A DNA stretch of 55,479 bases from Actinomycetota bacterium (GTDB lineage: Bacteria > Actinomycetota > Coriobacteriia > Anaerosomatales > UBA912), in the NCBI GenBank assembly GCA_023488435.1, contig JAMDCK010000040.1:1-55479 (forward strand). Direction: 5' to 3'. The position numbers were made by a program, and so were the translations under genes. Shown in pieces: positions 35,883 to 45,585 of the stretch. The notes beneath the pieces were generated by a model, which was given only the letters and a program-made list of their open reading frames with translations, was not told the DNA's origin and ran no database searches. The first letter of the stretch is position 1, and each line of letters starts with the position of its first letter.

Positions 35883-36917
35883 ATGAGCTTGATCACAAGA
35901 GAACAGTACGAGTCCGAAGAACGCCTGCGCTTGCAGGTTCATGCCACTTTATCCTCCGAGACGAAGGGTCGCGCAGTAGAGGCTTCACCGGATCTGTATA
36001 GAACCGAGTTCCAGCGCGACCGCGATAGGATCCTTCACTGCAAAGCATTCAGGAGACTCTCGCACAAGACGCAGGTCTTCCTCTCGCCCGAGGGGGACCA
36101 CTATCGCACTCGCTTAACCCACACACTCGAGGTTGCGCAGATATCCCGCTCCATTGCCCGCGCTTTACGCTTGAACGAGGACCTCGCAGAGGCGGTTGCT
36201 CTTGCCCACGATCTGGGGCACACGCCGTTCGGGCACATCGGCGAGGATGCCCTGACCGAGTGCCTGCACGCCCTCGGTCCAGAATTTCCCGGCGCACCAC
36301 GGAGCTTCAGGCACAATTTCCAGTCGCTGCGCGTAGTAGAGCACCTTGAGTTCGGCGGCAAGGGACTCAATCTGACCTGGGAGGTCCGAGACGGGATCGC
36401 CAACCATAGCGGTTCCCTCAAAGCATCCACCATGGAAGGGCAGATAGTGGCTATCGCGGATCGAATCGCTTACATCAACCACGATATCGACGATGCTATC
36501 CGAGGCAATGTGATCGATGAAAGTGATCTGCCGGCTCACCTGACTGAAGTGCTCGGCCATAGACACGACACTCGGATCACTACCCTGGTGAATGCCCTGA
36601 TGGATGCAAGTGACGGTGCCTCGGAAATCACCATGACGCCGCTAGTCTGGGAAGCGATGCTCGAGCTGAGGCATTGGCTGTTCGACAACGTGTACTTCTC
36701 CAGCGTTGCCAAGGTCGAGGAACCGAAGGCCCACGGCATCGTTAAATCGCTCTTTGGGCACTACATGCAGAACCCAGAGGCGCTACCTGCCGAACATCGT
36801 CCAGTGAATCCGGAGGATCTCCCTCAGGCTGTAGTCGATTATGTCTCAGGTATGACCGATCGCTTCGCCTTGCGGCAGTTTGAAACGATCTTCATGCCGC
36901 GAAGCTGGATGTTTTAG
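35883..36917 (+). CDS. Deoxyguanosinetriphosphate triphosphohydrolase-like HD protein
   Basis: dGTPase family proteins cut dNTPs to deoxynucleosides and triphosphate. The 344-residue protein shows RDRILHCKAFRRLSHKTQVF, the first metal His in RLTHTLEVAQI, the HD pair in LAHDLGHTPFGHIGED and a later DDAIRG region. The length fits the short Gram-positive type 2 dGTPase-like group rather than the 505-residue E. coli Dgt. It normally lies just before dnaG in this lineage type. Here the membrane pyrophosphatase gene stands between them. Confidence 0.9.
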   Translation: MSLITREQYESEERLRLQVHATLSSETKGRAVEASPDLYRTEFQRDRDRILHCKAFRRLSHKTQVFLSPEGDHYRTRLTHTLEVAQISRSIARALRLNEDLAEAVALAHDLGHTPFGHIGEDALTECLHALGPEFPGAPRSFRHNFQSLRVVEHLEFGGKGLNLTWEVRDGIANHSGSLKASTMEGQIVAIADRIAYINHDIDDAIRGNVIDESDLPAHLTEVLGHRHDTRITTLVNALMDASDGASEITMTPLVWEAMLELRHWLFDNVYFSSVAKVEEPKAHGIVKSLFGHYMQNPEALPAEHRPVNPEDLPQAVVDYVSGMTDRFALRQFETIFMPRSWMF

Positions 36918-36938
36918 ATCGGGTCGGTCCGAACGGTG

Positions 36939-36967
36939 TTGCCCAACCGTTGATGTTCCAATAGAAT
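36939..36967 (+). promoter_or_regulatory. hppA promoter
   Basis: TTGCCC (36939-36944), exactly 17 bases of spacer and TAGAAT (36962-36967) lie 48 bases before the hppA ATG. A strong ribosome site (ggaaggaga) follows before the start. Confidence 0.75.
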
Positions 36968-37015
36968 CACTCCCAATGTAATCCACGTCGTTGTTGGGGA
37001 AGGAGATCCATCTAA

Positions 37016-39133
37016 ATGGAAGCATGGATTGGTTGGCTAGCGCCCGGTGCCGCACTTTTCGGCATTGCGGTCGCCCTGTTTCTCGCATCATGGGTGCTCA
37101 AGCAGGATCCAGGTAACGAGAAGATGCAGGAGATCTCCAAGGCGACACAAGAGGGTGCCCTTGCCTTCCTTCTACGGGAGTACCGGGTTCTCGCGATCTT
37201 CGCCGTCATCGTGGCCATCATCATCGTTATCGTGCCCGCGATGCCACCCCTTACGGCCCTAGCATTCCTCACAGGAGCCTTTCTGTCAGCCGCCGCCGGA
37301 TACATCGGCATGTACGTGGCGACTCGTGCTAACTGCAGAACCGCCCAGGCGGCTACCGTAGGCGTCCACAAGGCGTTGCAGGTTGCGTTCCGCTCTGGCT
37401 TGACCATGGGTCTGACAGTGGCGTCCTTCGGCCTCGGTGGTGTCAGTCTCTGGATCCTCTTCTTGATCCTCGGCGGCTCAGAGCCTCAGCCTGAGGTAGT
37501 CAATGGATTCGCAATGGGCGCAAGCTCAATCGCGCTCTTTGCACGTGTCGGTGGCGGAATTTACACGAAGGCCGCTGACGTCGGTGCTGACCTGGTAGGC
37601 AAGGTTGAAGCTGGAATCCCCGAAGATGATCCACGCAACCCCGCTGTCATCGCTGACAACGTCGGAGACAACGTCGGAGATGTTGCAGGCATGGGTGCTG
37701 ACCTGTTCGAGTCGTTCGTTGGTTCGATCATCGCCCCGGTCGTTCTTGCGATATCGCTATGGGGAATCACGTACGGTTTCACCTCTATCGACTTCATGTA
37801 CGGTGCGCTTGCGCCGATCCTCATCGCTGCTTTCGGTATCGTCACTTCGGTGATTGGACTCTTCGCAGTGAGAGTGAAGGAAGGTGCGAACCTCCACAGT
37901 GCCCTCAATATGGGCACATACGTAGCGGCGACCCTCCAGATCGGAGTCATGGGTTACCTGTTCTGGCACTGGTCCACCCGTGAGGGCTCTGACCCTGCCC
38001 GTTTCTGGTTCTTCGGTGCGGTTCTCGCTGGCTTGGTAGCTGGAATCGCCATCGGCAAGATCACCGAGTACTTCTGCTCCGATCATTTCGCTCCCACTAA
38101 GGCTATCGCAAAGGCATCTGAGACAGGGACCGCCACCAACATCATCTCGGGTATCGGTACGGGCATGATGTCGACTGTCGCACCGATCCTGGTCGTCTCG
38201 GCAGCCATCCTGATCTCATTCGTCGCTGGAAACGCTGCATACCCCGGCGCCGAGGTTGCTGGAGTAGTTGTTGGCGGCGGAATCTACGGTATCGGTCTCG
38301 CAGCCCTGGGAATGCTTTCGATCATCGCAATCACTGTCGGCGTCGACGCCTACGGCCCTGTCGCTGACAACGCCGGTGGAATCGCCGAAATGGCCAAGAT
38401 GGGTGCTCCCATCCGCAAGATCACGGACGGTCTGGACAGCGTGGGCAACACCACTGCCGCTATCGCGAAGGGCTTCGCGATCGGATCGGCGGGACTCACG
38501 GCGCTTGCTTTGTTCGTTGCTTTCCGCACCCAGCTCGCCGCTGCAGGCATTGAGCTGAACATGGGACTCGACAACCCCTTCGTCATCGTAGGACTGTTCA
38601 TCGGCGGTATGCTGCCGTTCCTCTTCGGTGCGCTGACCATGGGTGCTGTTGGACGTGCGGCGTTCTCGATGATTGCTGAAGTTCGCCGTCAGTTCCGTGA
38701 GATCCCCGGCATCATGGAGGGAACCGGTCGTCCGGACTACGCAGCTTGCGTAGACATTTCGACCAAGGCATCCCTGCGCGAGATGGTTGTACCCGGTGTC
38801 ATCGCAGTTGCTGCACCGCTTGTTGTCGGCGCATTAAGCGTCGACATGCTGACCGGATTGCTGGCCGGTTCGCTGGTCACCGGCTTCCTCCTCGCTATCT
38901 TCATGGCTAACGCCGGAGGTGCTTGGGACAATGCCAAGAAGTACATCGAGGGCGGTCAGCATGGTGGCAAGGGCTCTGAGGCTCACAAAGCCGCCGTGGT
39001 TGGAGATACCGTCGGTGATCCCTTCAAGGACACCAGTGGACCCTCTATGAACATCCTCATCAAGCTCATGGCAATCGTCAGTTTGGTATTCGTGCCGCTT
39101 TTCATCTCCATGGGTGGCGGCATCCTGCAGTAG
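37016..39133 (+). CDS. hppA: Membrane-integral pyrophosphatase, K+-dependent type (H+ or Na+ pump)
   Basis: The enzyme couples PPi hydrolysis to ion pumping across the membrane. The 705-residue protein has about 16 helices and the catalytic signature DVGADLVGKVEAGIPEDDPR, followed by VIADNVGDNVGDVAGMGADL. A conserved Asp pair sits near the end (GDTVGDPFKDTSGPSMNIL). The stretch GNTTAAIAKGFAIGSAG has Ala at the position that separates K+-dependent (Ala) from K+-independent (Lys) enzymes, so it should need K+. Whether it pumps H+ or Na+ cannot be settled by eye. It has its own promoter and a strong hairpin after the stop, so it is likely a single-gene unit. Confidence 0.95.
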   Translation: MEAWIGWLAPGAALFGIAVALFLASWVLKQDPGNEKMQEISKATQEGALAFLLREYRVLAIFAVIVAIIIVIVPAMPPLTALAFLTGAFLSAAAGYIGMYVATRANCRTAQAATVGVHKALQVAFRSGLTMGLTVASFGLGGVSLWILFLILGGSEPQPEVVNGFAMGASSIALFARVGGGIYTKAADVGADLVGKVEAGIPEDDPRNPAVIADNVGDNVGDVAGMGADLFESFVGSIIAPVVLAISLWGITYGFTSIDFMYGALAPILIAAFGIVTSVIGLFAVRVKEGANLHSALNMGTYVAATLQIGVMGYLFWHWSTREGSDPARFWFFGAVLAGLVAGIAIGKITEYFCSDHFAPTKAIAKASETGTATNIISGIGTGMMSTVAPILVVSAAILISFVAGNAAYPGAEVAGVVVGGGIYGIGLAALGMLSIIAITVGVDAYGPVADNAGGIAEMAKMGAPIRKITDGLDSVGNTTAAIAKGFAIGSAGLTALALFVAFRTQLAAAGIELNMGLDNPFVIVGLFIGGMLPFLFGALTMGAVGRAAFSMIAEVRRQFREIPGIMEGTGRPDYAACVDISTKASLREMVVPGVIAVAAPLVVGALSVDMLTGLLAGSLVTGFLLAIFMANAGGAWDNAKKYIEGGQHGGKGSEAHKAAVVGDTVGDPFKDTSGPSMNILIKLMAIVSLVFVPLFISMGGGILQ

Positions 39134-39173
39134 TCTAGTCCAGGCACTCGGCGTACGTTGAACGATTTCTAGT

Positions 39174-39204
39174 GGCTCCCGGTTGCATCCAGCAGCCGGG
39201 AGCC
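39174..39204 (+). terminator. Strong hairpin after hppA, probable terminator
   Basis: The 13-bp stem (GGCTCCCGGTTGC / GCAGCCGGGAGCC, one G-U pair) has a 5-base ATCCA loop and lies 40 bases after the hppA stop. The following ctagattgtgttg is only weakly U-rich, so termination may be partial. It separates hppA from dnaG. Confidence 0.65.
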
Positions 39205-39286
39205 CTAGATTGTGTTGGGTCCCCACGTTTGTCGCGGCACTTTGTCGCGAGATGTGCCCCGGCCCGCCAGCAAAGGAGATGACCCA

Positions 39287-41125
39287 ATGGGTCGCATATC
39301 CGACGAAGACATTGCGACGGTCCGGGATGCCACCGATGTGGTGAGCCTGATCTCTGAATCTGTCGTTTTGAAGCGCAAAGGCCGACTCCACTGGGGAAAT
39401 TGCCCATTCCACTCCGAGAAAACCCCTTCGTTCAAAGTGGATCAAACTACGGGACTGTGGCACTGTTTTGGCTGCGGTGCCGGGGGAGACGTCTTTGGAT
39501 TCGTTATCAGAAGAGACACTCTGGAGTTTCCTGAAGCCGTCAGGTTCCTTGCCGACAGAGCCAACATCACTCTGACAGAGACCGACGCTGGATTCGCCAA
39601 AGGTCCTCGCGGTCGGATTCTAGCCGCCAATGCTGCAGCCGCAACCTTCTACCATCAAACACTGCTCACTTCTGCAGACTCTGATGCAGCTGCCGCCCGG
39701 AAGTACCTTGCTGGCCGCGGGTTCGGCATAGAAATCGCCAAGTGCTTTCAGATCGGTTGGGCGGCAGGGCGTACTTCATTGCGAGACCACTTGCGAGCTC
39801 AAGGGTTCACCCATGATGAACTCATCCTAGCTAACCTTGCTGTTCGATCAGAGGCTGGCTCTGTAAGAGACCGTTTCTGGCAGAGGGTGATCTTCCCGAT
39901 CAGGGACTTGGCTGGAAAAGTGGTTGCTTTCGGTGCTAGGTCCTTGGGCGACGACCATCCAAAGTACGTCAACACCGGGGAGACAGTGGCTTTCCACAAA
40001 TCACGACATCTGTACGGCATAGAGAAGGCCAAGAGCCCAATGGTGCAAGAGGACACAGCCATCATTGTGGAGGGTTATACCGATGTGATAGCGATGCACA
40101 TCGCGGGGCTGACCAATGTGGTCGGTACTTTGGGGACCGCACTGACTCAGCCACACATCAAACTGATTTCCCGATTCGCCAGCAAAATCGTGTTTCTATT
40201 TGACGCAGACGAAGCCGGTCTTCGAGCCGCCGAAAAAGCGATGGAGTTCATTCATTTGACGACGGCTCCCCAGGATGGACGCCAACCGGTTCAATTCGGC
40301 GTTGCAACTGTCCCTGAGGGAAAGGATCCCGCAGATTATGTCTCCGCCGCGGGTCCCGAGGCCATGCGCGCCCTTCTAGCTGAGGCCCCTCCCTTGATTC
40401 AGTTCGTCATCGATCGACGCCTTGCGTCCAACGACACCACTACACCTGCGGGAAGGTCTGCTGCGCTCTCGGAGGTCGCCTCGGTGCTTGCCACCATCAA
40501 GGGCTCTTTGCTTGCTCAGGATTACATGAACTATGTTGCAGATAGACTGCAGACCAAGTATGTCACTATAGATAGCGCGGTCAGTAGGGCAAAGCCCGCA
40601 TATACTGCCCCTTCGCATACCGCAGATGAGGCATCACATTCTTCACCCATAGAGTCTGGTCCCCCTAGTGTTCAGACACTGGCGGAGCAAGAGTTGGTCG
40701 GACTTCTTATCCGTCACCCAGAGCTTCGCGAGTGCACTCGAGATTCTTTGGGGACTATTCGACTCATCGACTCGCGGGCAGCGGCATTAATTGATATAAT
40801 CTTGGATTCTGGAGATGAGAGCGCCCAAGACCTTGCCCCTCGGTTATCCGCCGTAGATCCGATGCTCACGGCGTTCGCCGCGGAAGCGATTGTGATGTCC
40901 GAAATTCATGAGAATCCTGTGAGCGCCCATGAGCAGCTTTTGACACGACTCAAGGAATTCGATCTCGAACGTCAAATTATTGAGATGCAGGCAAAGATGC
41001 GAACCTTGGATTCGCTAAAGCACAGACAGCTAATTGACGATTTGTTCGTAGAGATCACTGCGTTGCAGAAGGAATACGAGAGATTGCGCACAGAAGAGTA
41101 TCTGGAATCCGACCGGAAAGAATGA
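39287..41125 (+). CDS. dnaG: DNA primase DnaG
   Basis: DnaG makes RNA primers at the replication fork. The 612-residue protein has the CHC2 zinc finger ([12 protein letters not shown], then [16 protein letters not shown]), the TOPRIM core ([16 protein letters not shown], then [11 protein letters not shown]) and a C-terminal DnaB-interacting region. The ATG at 39287 has aaaggag 9 bases ahead of it. An upstream in-frame start at 39212 has no support. It is followed 7 bases later by the primary sigma factor gene, the classic macromolecular synthesis pair. Confidence 0.96.
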   Translation: MGRISDEDIATVRDATDVVSLISESVVLKRKGRLHWGNCPFHSEKTPSFKVDQTTGLWHCFGCGAGGDVFGFVIRRDTLEFPEAVRFLADRANITLTETDAGFAKGPRGRILAANAAAATFYHQTLLTSADSDAAAARKYLAGRGFGIEIAKCFQIGWAAGRTSLRDHLRAQGFTHDELILANLAVRSEAGSVRDRFWQRVIFPIRDLAGKVVAFGARSLGDDHPKYVNTGETVAFHKSRHLYGIEKAKSPMVQEDTAIIVEGYTDVIAMHIAGLTNVVGTLGTALTQPHIKLISRFASKIVFLFDADEAGLRAAEKAMEFIHLTTAPQDGRQPVQFGVATVPEGKDPADYVSAAGPEAMRALLAEAPPLIQFVIDRRLASNDTTTPAGRSAALSEVASVLATIKGSLLAQDYMNYVADRLQTKYVTIDSAVSRAKPAYTAPSHTADEASHSSPIESGPPSVQTLAEQELVGLLIRHPELRECTRDSLGTIRLIDSRAAALIDIILDSGDESAQDLAPRLSAVDPMLTAFAAEAIVMSEIHENPVSAHEQLLTRLKEFDLERQIIEMQAKMRTLDSLKHRQLIDDLFVEITALQKEYERLRTEEYLESDRKE

Positions 41126-41132
41126 GGCCAGA

Positions 41133-42515
41133 GTGACCGAATCAAAGAAGTCCCGCAAAGCCAAAGGGAGTTTCACCGACACTGCTGCACCTCTAACTGC
41201 GGAGCCCAAGAAGTCGGTTAAGCGCACTCGCGCAAAGAAAGAGGACTCACCAGATAATGACTTGCTATCTCGTCCTGAGGTGGCGGCTCTCGCCAAAGCA
41301 GGAAAGGCGAAGGGTAGCCTTGAGCCAGATTTGATAATCGATAGGCTGGCGGACTTGGACCTTAGCCCCGAACAGCAAGACCAGGTCTATGCCCACTTCA
41401 TGGCTCTCGGAATCGATGTCGGAGAAGATTCACCTGATGTTGTCCCGGATGGCTCACTGATTCATGACCATGACTCGGGGGACGATGATCTCACCCTAGA
41501 AGAAAAAGAACACATCAGCATCCCTGTTCTGAAGCCGACAAAGGCTGGTAAGGGCAAGGCTAAGCGGCGTTCGGACAACGCGCCACTACCTCCTGTGACT
41601 GGTGATCCCGTCAGGATGTACTTGAAAGAGATCGGCAAGGTTCCGCTGCTCACTGCCGCTCAGGAGATTGATCTTGCAATGAAGATCGAGGCTGGCCTCG
41701 AGGCTACGGCCAATCTCGATGCCGCCGAAGAGTCAGGTACACAACTCAACCGGGCAGAACTTAGGCGCCTTCGTCGAATTGAGCAGGTTGGGATCAATGC
41801 TAAACAGCAGCTTGTTGAGGCCAACCTAAGATTGGTTGTCTCAATCGCAAAGAGATATGTCGGGCGCGGAATGCTCTTCCTCGACCTAATTCAAGAAGGA
41901 AACCTTGGACTTATCCGTGCTGTAGAGAAATTCGACTATACGAAGGGATTCAAGTTCTCCACATATGCCACTTGGTGGATTCGTCAGGCCATCACTCGGG
42001 CGATCGCTGATCAGGCTCGGACTATTCGGATTCCCGTACACATGGTCGAAACCATCAACAAGTTGATCCGTGTACAGAGAGGTCTCCTGCAAGAGCTTGA
42101 GCGCGAACCCACCCCTGAGGAGATCGGCCTTCAGATGGATATGCCGCCCGAGCGCGTCCGTGAGATATTGAAGATCAGCCAGGAGCCGGTTTCCCTCGAG
42201 ACGCCTATTGGAGAGGAGCAGGACAGTCAGCTCGGCGACTTCGTCGAGGACAGAGAGGCTGTTGTTCCCCCTGACGCTGCAAGTTTTACGATGCTACAGG
42301 AGCAGCTTTCACGAGTACTCGATGGACTATCGGAGCGCGAGCGCAAAGTCATCGAACTGCGCTTCGGCTTGCTCGACGGACACCCGCGCACCCTTGAAGA
42401 GGTTGGTCGCGAGTTCAGCGTCACTAGGGAACGAATCAGACAGATTGAGTCGAAGACCTTGTGCAAGCTCCGGCATCCGAGTAGATCGAACAAACTCAAG
42501 GACTACTTGGAGTAA
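41133..42515 (+). CDS. rpoD: RNA polymerase primary sigma factor (RpoD/SigA)
   Basis: The 460-residue protein begins with a Lys-rich stretch and a short region 1.1. Region 1.2 is [18 protein letters not shown]. Regions 2.1-2.4 run [20 protein letters not shown] to [18 protein letters not shown]. Region 3 ([13 protein letters not shown]) and the region 4 helix-turn-helix ([19 protein letters not shown]) follow. This is the housekeeping factor expected to read the TTGnnn/TATAAT and extended -10 promoters noted in this window. GTG start, 7 bases after dnaG. Confidence 0.97.
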   Translation: MTESKKSRKAKGSFTDTAAPLTAEPKKSVKRTRAKKEDSPDNDLLSRPEVAALAKAGKAKGSLEPDLIIDRLADLDLSPEQQDQVYAHFMALGIDVGEDSPDVVPDGSLIHDHDSGDDDLTLEEKEHISIPVLKPTKAGKGKAKRRSDNAPLPPVTGDPVRMYLKEIGKVPLLTAAQEIDLAMKIEAGLEATANLDAAEESGTQLNRAELRRLRRIEQVGINAKQQLVEANLRLVVSIAKRYVGRGMLFLDLIQEGNLGLIRAVEKFDYTKGFKFSTYATWWIRQAITRAIADQARTIRIPVHMVETINKLIRVQRGLLQELEREPTPEEIGLQMDMPPERVREILKISQEPVSLETPIGEEQDSQLGDFVEDREAVVPPDAASFTMLQEQLSRVLDGLSERERKVIELRFGLLDGHPRTLEEVGREFSVTRERIRQIESKTLCKLRHPSRSNKLKDYLE

Positions 42516-42563
42516 ACGTCGGTACGATGTTGCTCTCGACATGAGCGATGAAGTCCGATGGTG

Positions 42564-42638
42564 TGGCTCCCCGGGTAGGATTCGAACCTACAACCCTCCG
42601 GTTAACAGCCGGATGCTCTACCATTGAGCTACCGAGGA
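42564..42638 (-). tRNA. tRNA-Asn (GTT)
   Basis: The 75-base cloverleaf has acceptor arms TCCTCGG / CCGGGGA, anticodon loop CTGTTAA (anticodon GTT), T-arm GGTTCGAATCC and an encoded CCA. It lies tail-to-tail with rpoD and is divergent from the next tRNA. Confidence 0.96.
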
Positions 42639-42659
42639 ATACCAATCGAACGAATGTGG

Positions 42660-42689
42660 ATTATACGGTAACCATCCGCGGCGTATCAA
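42660..42689 (-). promoter_or_regulatory. tRNA-Asn promoter
   Basis: On the minus strand TTGATA (42684-42689), 18 bases of spacer and a perfect TATAAT (42660-42665) lie 21 bases upstream of the tRNA 5' end. Confidence 0.8.
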
Positions 42690-42779
42690 CCACCAAAGTG
42701 AAAATCTCTCATGGGTGATGTCGACAGCGAACCCACTGTTCAGAGCTTGTGAGTTCACTCGGAATACCCTTTGGAGTGC

Positions 42780-42788
42780 TGGTATAAT
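42780..42788 (+). promoter_or_regulatory. Extended -10 promoter for the CAT tRNA
   Basis: TGGTATAAT is a consensus -10 with the TGn extension, 34 bases before the tRNA 5' end. No good -35 stands at 16-18 bases, which an extended -10 can tolerate. The 184-base gap between the two tRNAs contains only their divergent promoters. Confidence 0.75.
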
Positions 42789-42822
42789 GTCCAGGCTTGA
42801 ACACCGGTAATGACCAACACAC

Positions 42823-42897
42823 GGGCCCGTAGCTCAATGGTGGAGCAGGGGACTCATAATCCCTTGGTTGCAGGTTCGAATCCTGCCGGGCCCACCA
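42823..42897 (+). tRNA. tRNA with CAT anticodon (Ile2 or elongator Met)
   Basis: The 75-base cloverleaf has acceptor arms GGGCCCG / CGGGCCC, anticodon loop CTCATAA, T-arm GGTTCGAATCC and an encoded CCA. The G1-C72 pair excludes the initiator tRNA. The variable region after the anticodon stem (CTTGGT) resembles tRNA-Ile2, whose C34 is changed to lysidine by TilS. Elongator Met is the alternative. Confidence 0.9.
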
Positions 42898-42912
42898 TTG
42901 GAACAGGTGTAG

Positions 42913-43599
42913 ATGGTGCGAGGTCCTTCAAAAAAGACCAACTGGCTTCACATGGGGGCGACGATCGCTGTAGTCCTGATTGTTGGTGCTGGGGTAGCCG
43001 TCACCATCCTCGGCGGACGAATCGCCAATGAGCCCGCAGAATCGGATGTTTTGCTGATCCTGGCCTTGCCCGGAGAGGACGATATTGTTCTCCCAAGAAC
43101 CATAGATCGCCATCAATTCCAGAGCGGAACCATGGAGATTCAGAGCCTAGACCCCATGTCCACCGTGACCATCCCGGGTACAGGACTCAATCTCTTGCGG
43201 GATGTCTATCCGTTCGAGGGACCGGCCGGGCTAGCCGAGAGTATTTCGTCGGACTCGCCCCACCCTGCGCATGTAGTGCTTGATTCTCAGGACCTAGGGG
43301 CGCTGACCGCCGAAGGGAAACTGACAGTTCACCTCACGACCCAGATCGATGTGTTCGATGGCGAGCAGATGTTCACATTCCCGCAAGGCCCTATGCCTCT
43401 GGACGCTCAGCAAATCACTGCCATGCTCAAAGGTGTGGAGTATCTTGAGGCTGCAGACAGGGTTCCAATTATTGAGGGGCTGGGGAGGGAAGTCGCAAGG
43501 ACACTAGGCATCGTCGGTATACCCCATAGCGAAGTAGATACTGATCTTAGTCCAGATGAGTATCAGCGTTGGCTCGCCAAACTGGAGGCATATCGTTAG
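42913..43599 (+). CDS. Membrane-anchored protein resembling a degenerate LCP (LytR-CpsA-Psr) domain
   Basis: The 228-residue protein has a membrane helix at about 14-34 and an extracytoplasmic domain. The order of elements recalls LCP phosphotransferases, which attach polymers to peptidoglycan: SLDPMSTVTIPGTGLNLL, YPFEGPAGLAESI, then FPQGPMPLDAQQI. The Arg and Asp residues that bind the polyprenyl pyrophosphate head group (IPRD, R-x-R) are not visible, so activity is doubtful. The resemblance is by eye only. It starts 15 bases after the tRNA and ends 61 bases before a CWB2 surface protein, in an envelope gene cluster. Confidence 0.5.
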   Translation: MVRGPSKKTNWLHMGATIAVVLIVGAGVAVTILGGRIANEPAESDVLLILALPGEDDIVLPRTIDRHQFQSGTMEIQSLDPMSTVTIPGTGLNLLRDVYPFEGPAGLAESISSDSPHPAHVVLDSQDLGALTAEGKLTVHLTTQIDVFDGEQMFTFPQGPMPLDAQQITAMLKGVEYLEAADRVPIIEGLGREVARTLGIVGIPHSEVDTDLSPDEYQRWLAKLEAYR

Positions 43600-43614
43600 A
43601 TGGAGTTTGTTTTG

Positions 43615-43623
43615 TGGTATAGT
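43615..43623 (+). promoter_or_regulatory. Extended -10 promoter for the CWB2 gene
   Basis: TGGTATAGT (TGn plus TATAGT) lies 37 bases before the ATG of the cell-wall protein, giving a leader of about 30 bases with the ribosome site gggag. Confidence 0.5.
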
Positions 43624-43660
43624 TCCTATTAACGGAATCAAGGGGCCACGGGAGTCAAAT

Positions 43661-45517
43661 ATGAGAATTCACAAGTCAAGGTTACTTATTGTCGCTATTT
43701 CCGCTCTACTCATTTCCACCACACCACTCCACGCATACACGCCATCACCCACCACAGTGAATCCGGTACTACTCAAAGGGCTCGGTCAAACTGAGCACAC
43801 TGCAACCCTGGCACCCAATGTTTCGGGTCTGGCGCTGGACTCTACCGCTGCGACCCCCCTGCCACCATCTCCCGCAAGCGGCACTCTGGTTGCTGGTGGA
43901 TTCGATCTCTATAGGATTGAAGTTACGCCAGGTCAACGCCTCGAACTTGAACTGACGCCCGGTCCAGGTAGCAACGCTGTGTTCGACCTTTATCTTTACT
44001 CTCCAGGTCTGACCATGCTTCCCGATGCGATCGCAGTCGCCCACGCCACGGAGGGTGGATATCCCAAAAAGATCGCGTATGACATCCCCTCAGGCTTGGG
44101 AGGAACATACTTCATCGAAGTGAATGCATTCGCTGGTGCGGGAGACTATCGGCTGAAATGGAATCTGCTTCCGGCGACCGCCAATGCTAGGGTCGACATT
44201 CCCTCTGCTCTCCCCCTACCAGCCCCCAGTACGATTTCGACCGACATCCCCAACGTATGGGGAGCCAACAAGGTATTCAGAATCACATTGCCTGCGAACA
44301 GGAGGGTCGAGATTGGTCTAGCAGGACCCTCGGATAGCGATTTCGATCTCTATCTCTACGCTCCTGGCACTACGAGTCTTCGGCCTCTCACCGTCGTACC
44401 CCAAGAATTCAGCAATGGACCAACTTCCAACGAGAGCATCATCCTTGATACTCCCGCCGGGACTTCACAAGTTTGGCATCTTGAGGTATTGCGCTTCAAT
44501 GGATATGGTCGAGCGGACATCACTGTCGATATCGACCCAGTACCGGCACCACCGTCGGCCACACGAGTTGCGGGTGCTGACAGGTTTGCGACTGCCGCCG
44601 AGCTTTCGAGGCGCGCATATCCCGCGGGCTCCCGCACCGCTTTGTTGACTTCTGGTAGGGATTTTCCCGATGGCTTGGCGGCTGCATCGTTGGCCGGCGC
44701 ACTGAACGCACCAGTTCTACTGACAGAGCCGTCGATTTTGCCGGTTGCCACCGCCAACGAACTTGCCCGTCTCAGAGTAACAAAGGTATACATTATCGGG
44801 GGTAGTGGCCCGGTATCTCCCGCAGTCGTCACAGCCCTTCGAGCAAGATTTCCACAACTCGTCATAGAGCGCATTCATGGCGCTAATCGCTATGCCACCG
44901 CAGCCGAGGTAGCACACAAGGTCCGCCAGGTTACCGGCGTGAGGCCGCGAACGATATTCCTTGCATCGGGTGAGACCTTCCCTGATGCCCTGTCGCTGTC
45001 TGGCCCGGCATTTCTCACCAGAACTCCGATTATCCTCACTCCACGCGCAGCACTTCACCCAGCCAGCGCTGAGGCGATCAGGTCTCTAAGACCCGTTGGC
45101 GGAAGGATGGATGTCTACGTTGCAGGTGGGGTAGGTGCGGTCAGCGCTAGCGCGGCCGACGCGGCCTTGTTCGCAGCTGGCGGATCGATGAGTCGTGCTG
45201 CAGGGATAAATCGATTCGAGACATCATTGATTATCGCCGAGGACTCAGTCGCCGCCGGCTGGACCCAGCCCCGGAACCTATCGATCGCATCGGGGGCCAC
45301 CTTCCCCGATGCCTTGGCAAGCGCTGCCCTGTCCGGCGCCCATGGCGGCCCCCTGTTGCTCACCCAGCCCAATTTCCTCTCCACTCAGGTGGGAGACTAT
45401 CTTCGGTCCTTTGATTTCGCGATCAATCACTCGTTCGTAGTCGGCGGCACGGGTGCCATAGGTGTTACAACTTGGAATACATTGATCGGAATGTTGCCGC
45501 CTACGCCGTTGCGATGA
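43661..45517 (+). CDS. Secreted surface protein with two PPC-like domains and three CWB2 repeats
   Basis: The 618-residue protein has a signal peptide (RIHKSRLLIVAISALLI, then ISTTPLHA). Two beta-sandwich regions at about 60-155 and 175-275 resemble bacterial pre-peptidase C-terminal (PPC) domains, each with an FDLYLY core. Three cell-wall-binding repeat 2 (CWB2) units follow from about 290 to the end. Each opens RxxGxxRFxTxxE-like (VAGADRFATAAELS, IHGANRYATAAEVA, AAGINRFETSLIIA) and contains DFPDGLA or TFPDALS. CWB2 anchors S-layer proteins to secondary polymers in clostridia. No protease or other catalytic domain is seen. The ATG at 43661 has gggag 6 bases upstream. Confidence 0.85.
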   Translation: MRIHKSRLLIVAISALLISTTPLHAYTPSPTTVNPVLLKGLGQTEHTATLAPNVSGLALDSTAATPLPPSPASGTLVAGGFDLYRIEVTPGQRLELELTPGPGSNAVFDLYLYSPGLTMLPDAIAVAHATEGGYPKKIAYDIPSGLGGTYFIEVNAFAGAGDYRLKWNLLPATANARVDIPSALPLPAPSTISTDIPNVWGANKVFRITLPANRRVEIGLAGPSDSDFDLYLYAPGTTSLRPLTVVPQEFSNGPTSNESIILDTPAGTSQVWHLEVLRFNGYGRADITVDIDPVPAPPSATRVAGADRFATAAELSRRAYPAGSRTALLTSGRDFPDGLAAASLAGALNAPVLLTEPSILPVATANELARLRVTKVYIIGGSGPVSPAVVTALRARFPQLVIERIHGANRYATAAEVAHKVRQVTGVRPRTIFLASGETFPDALSLSGPAFLTRTPIILTPRAALHPASAEAIRSLRPVGGRMDVYVAGGVGAVSASAADAALFAAGGSMSRAAGINRFETSLIIAEDSVAAGWTQPRNLSIASGATFPDALASAALSGAHGGPLLLTQPNFLSTQVGDYLRSFDFAINHSFVVGGTGAIGVTTWNTLIGMLPPTPLR

Positions 45518-45585
45518 AGACAGTCTGGCATTATTTGGTTTCATGCACGATAATCATCAGGTGATATGCTGGCTTGAGGGAGCGG

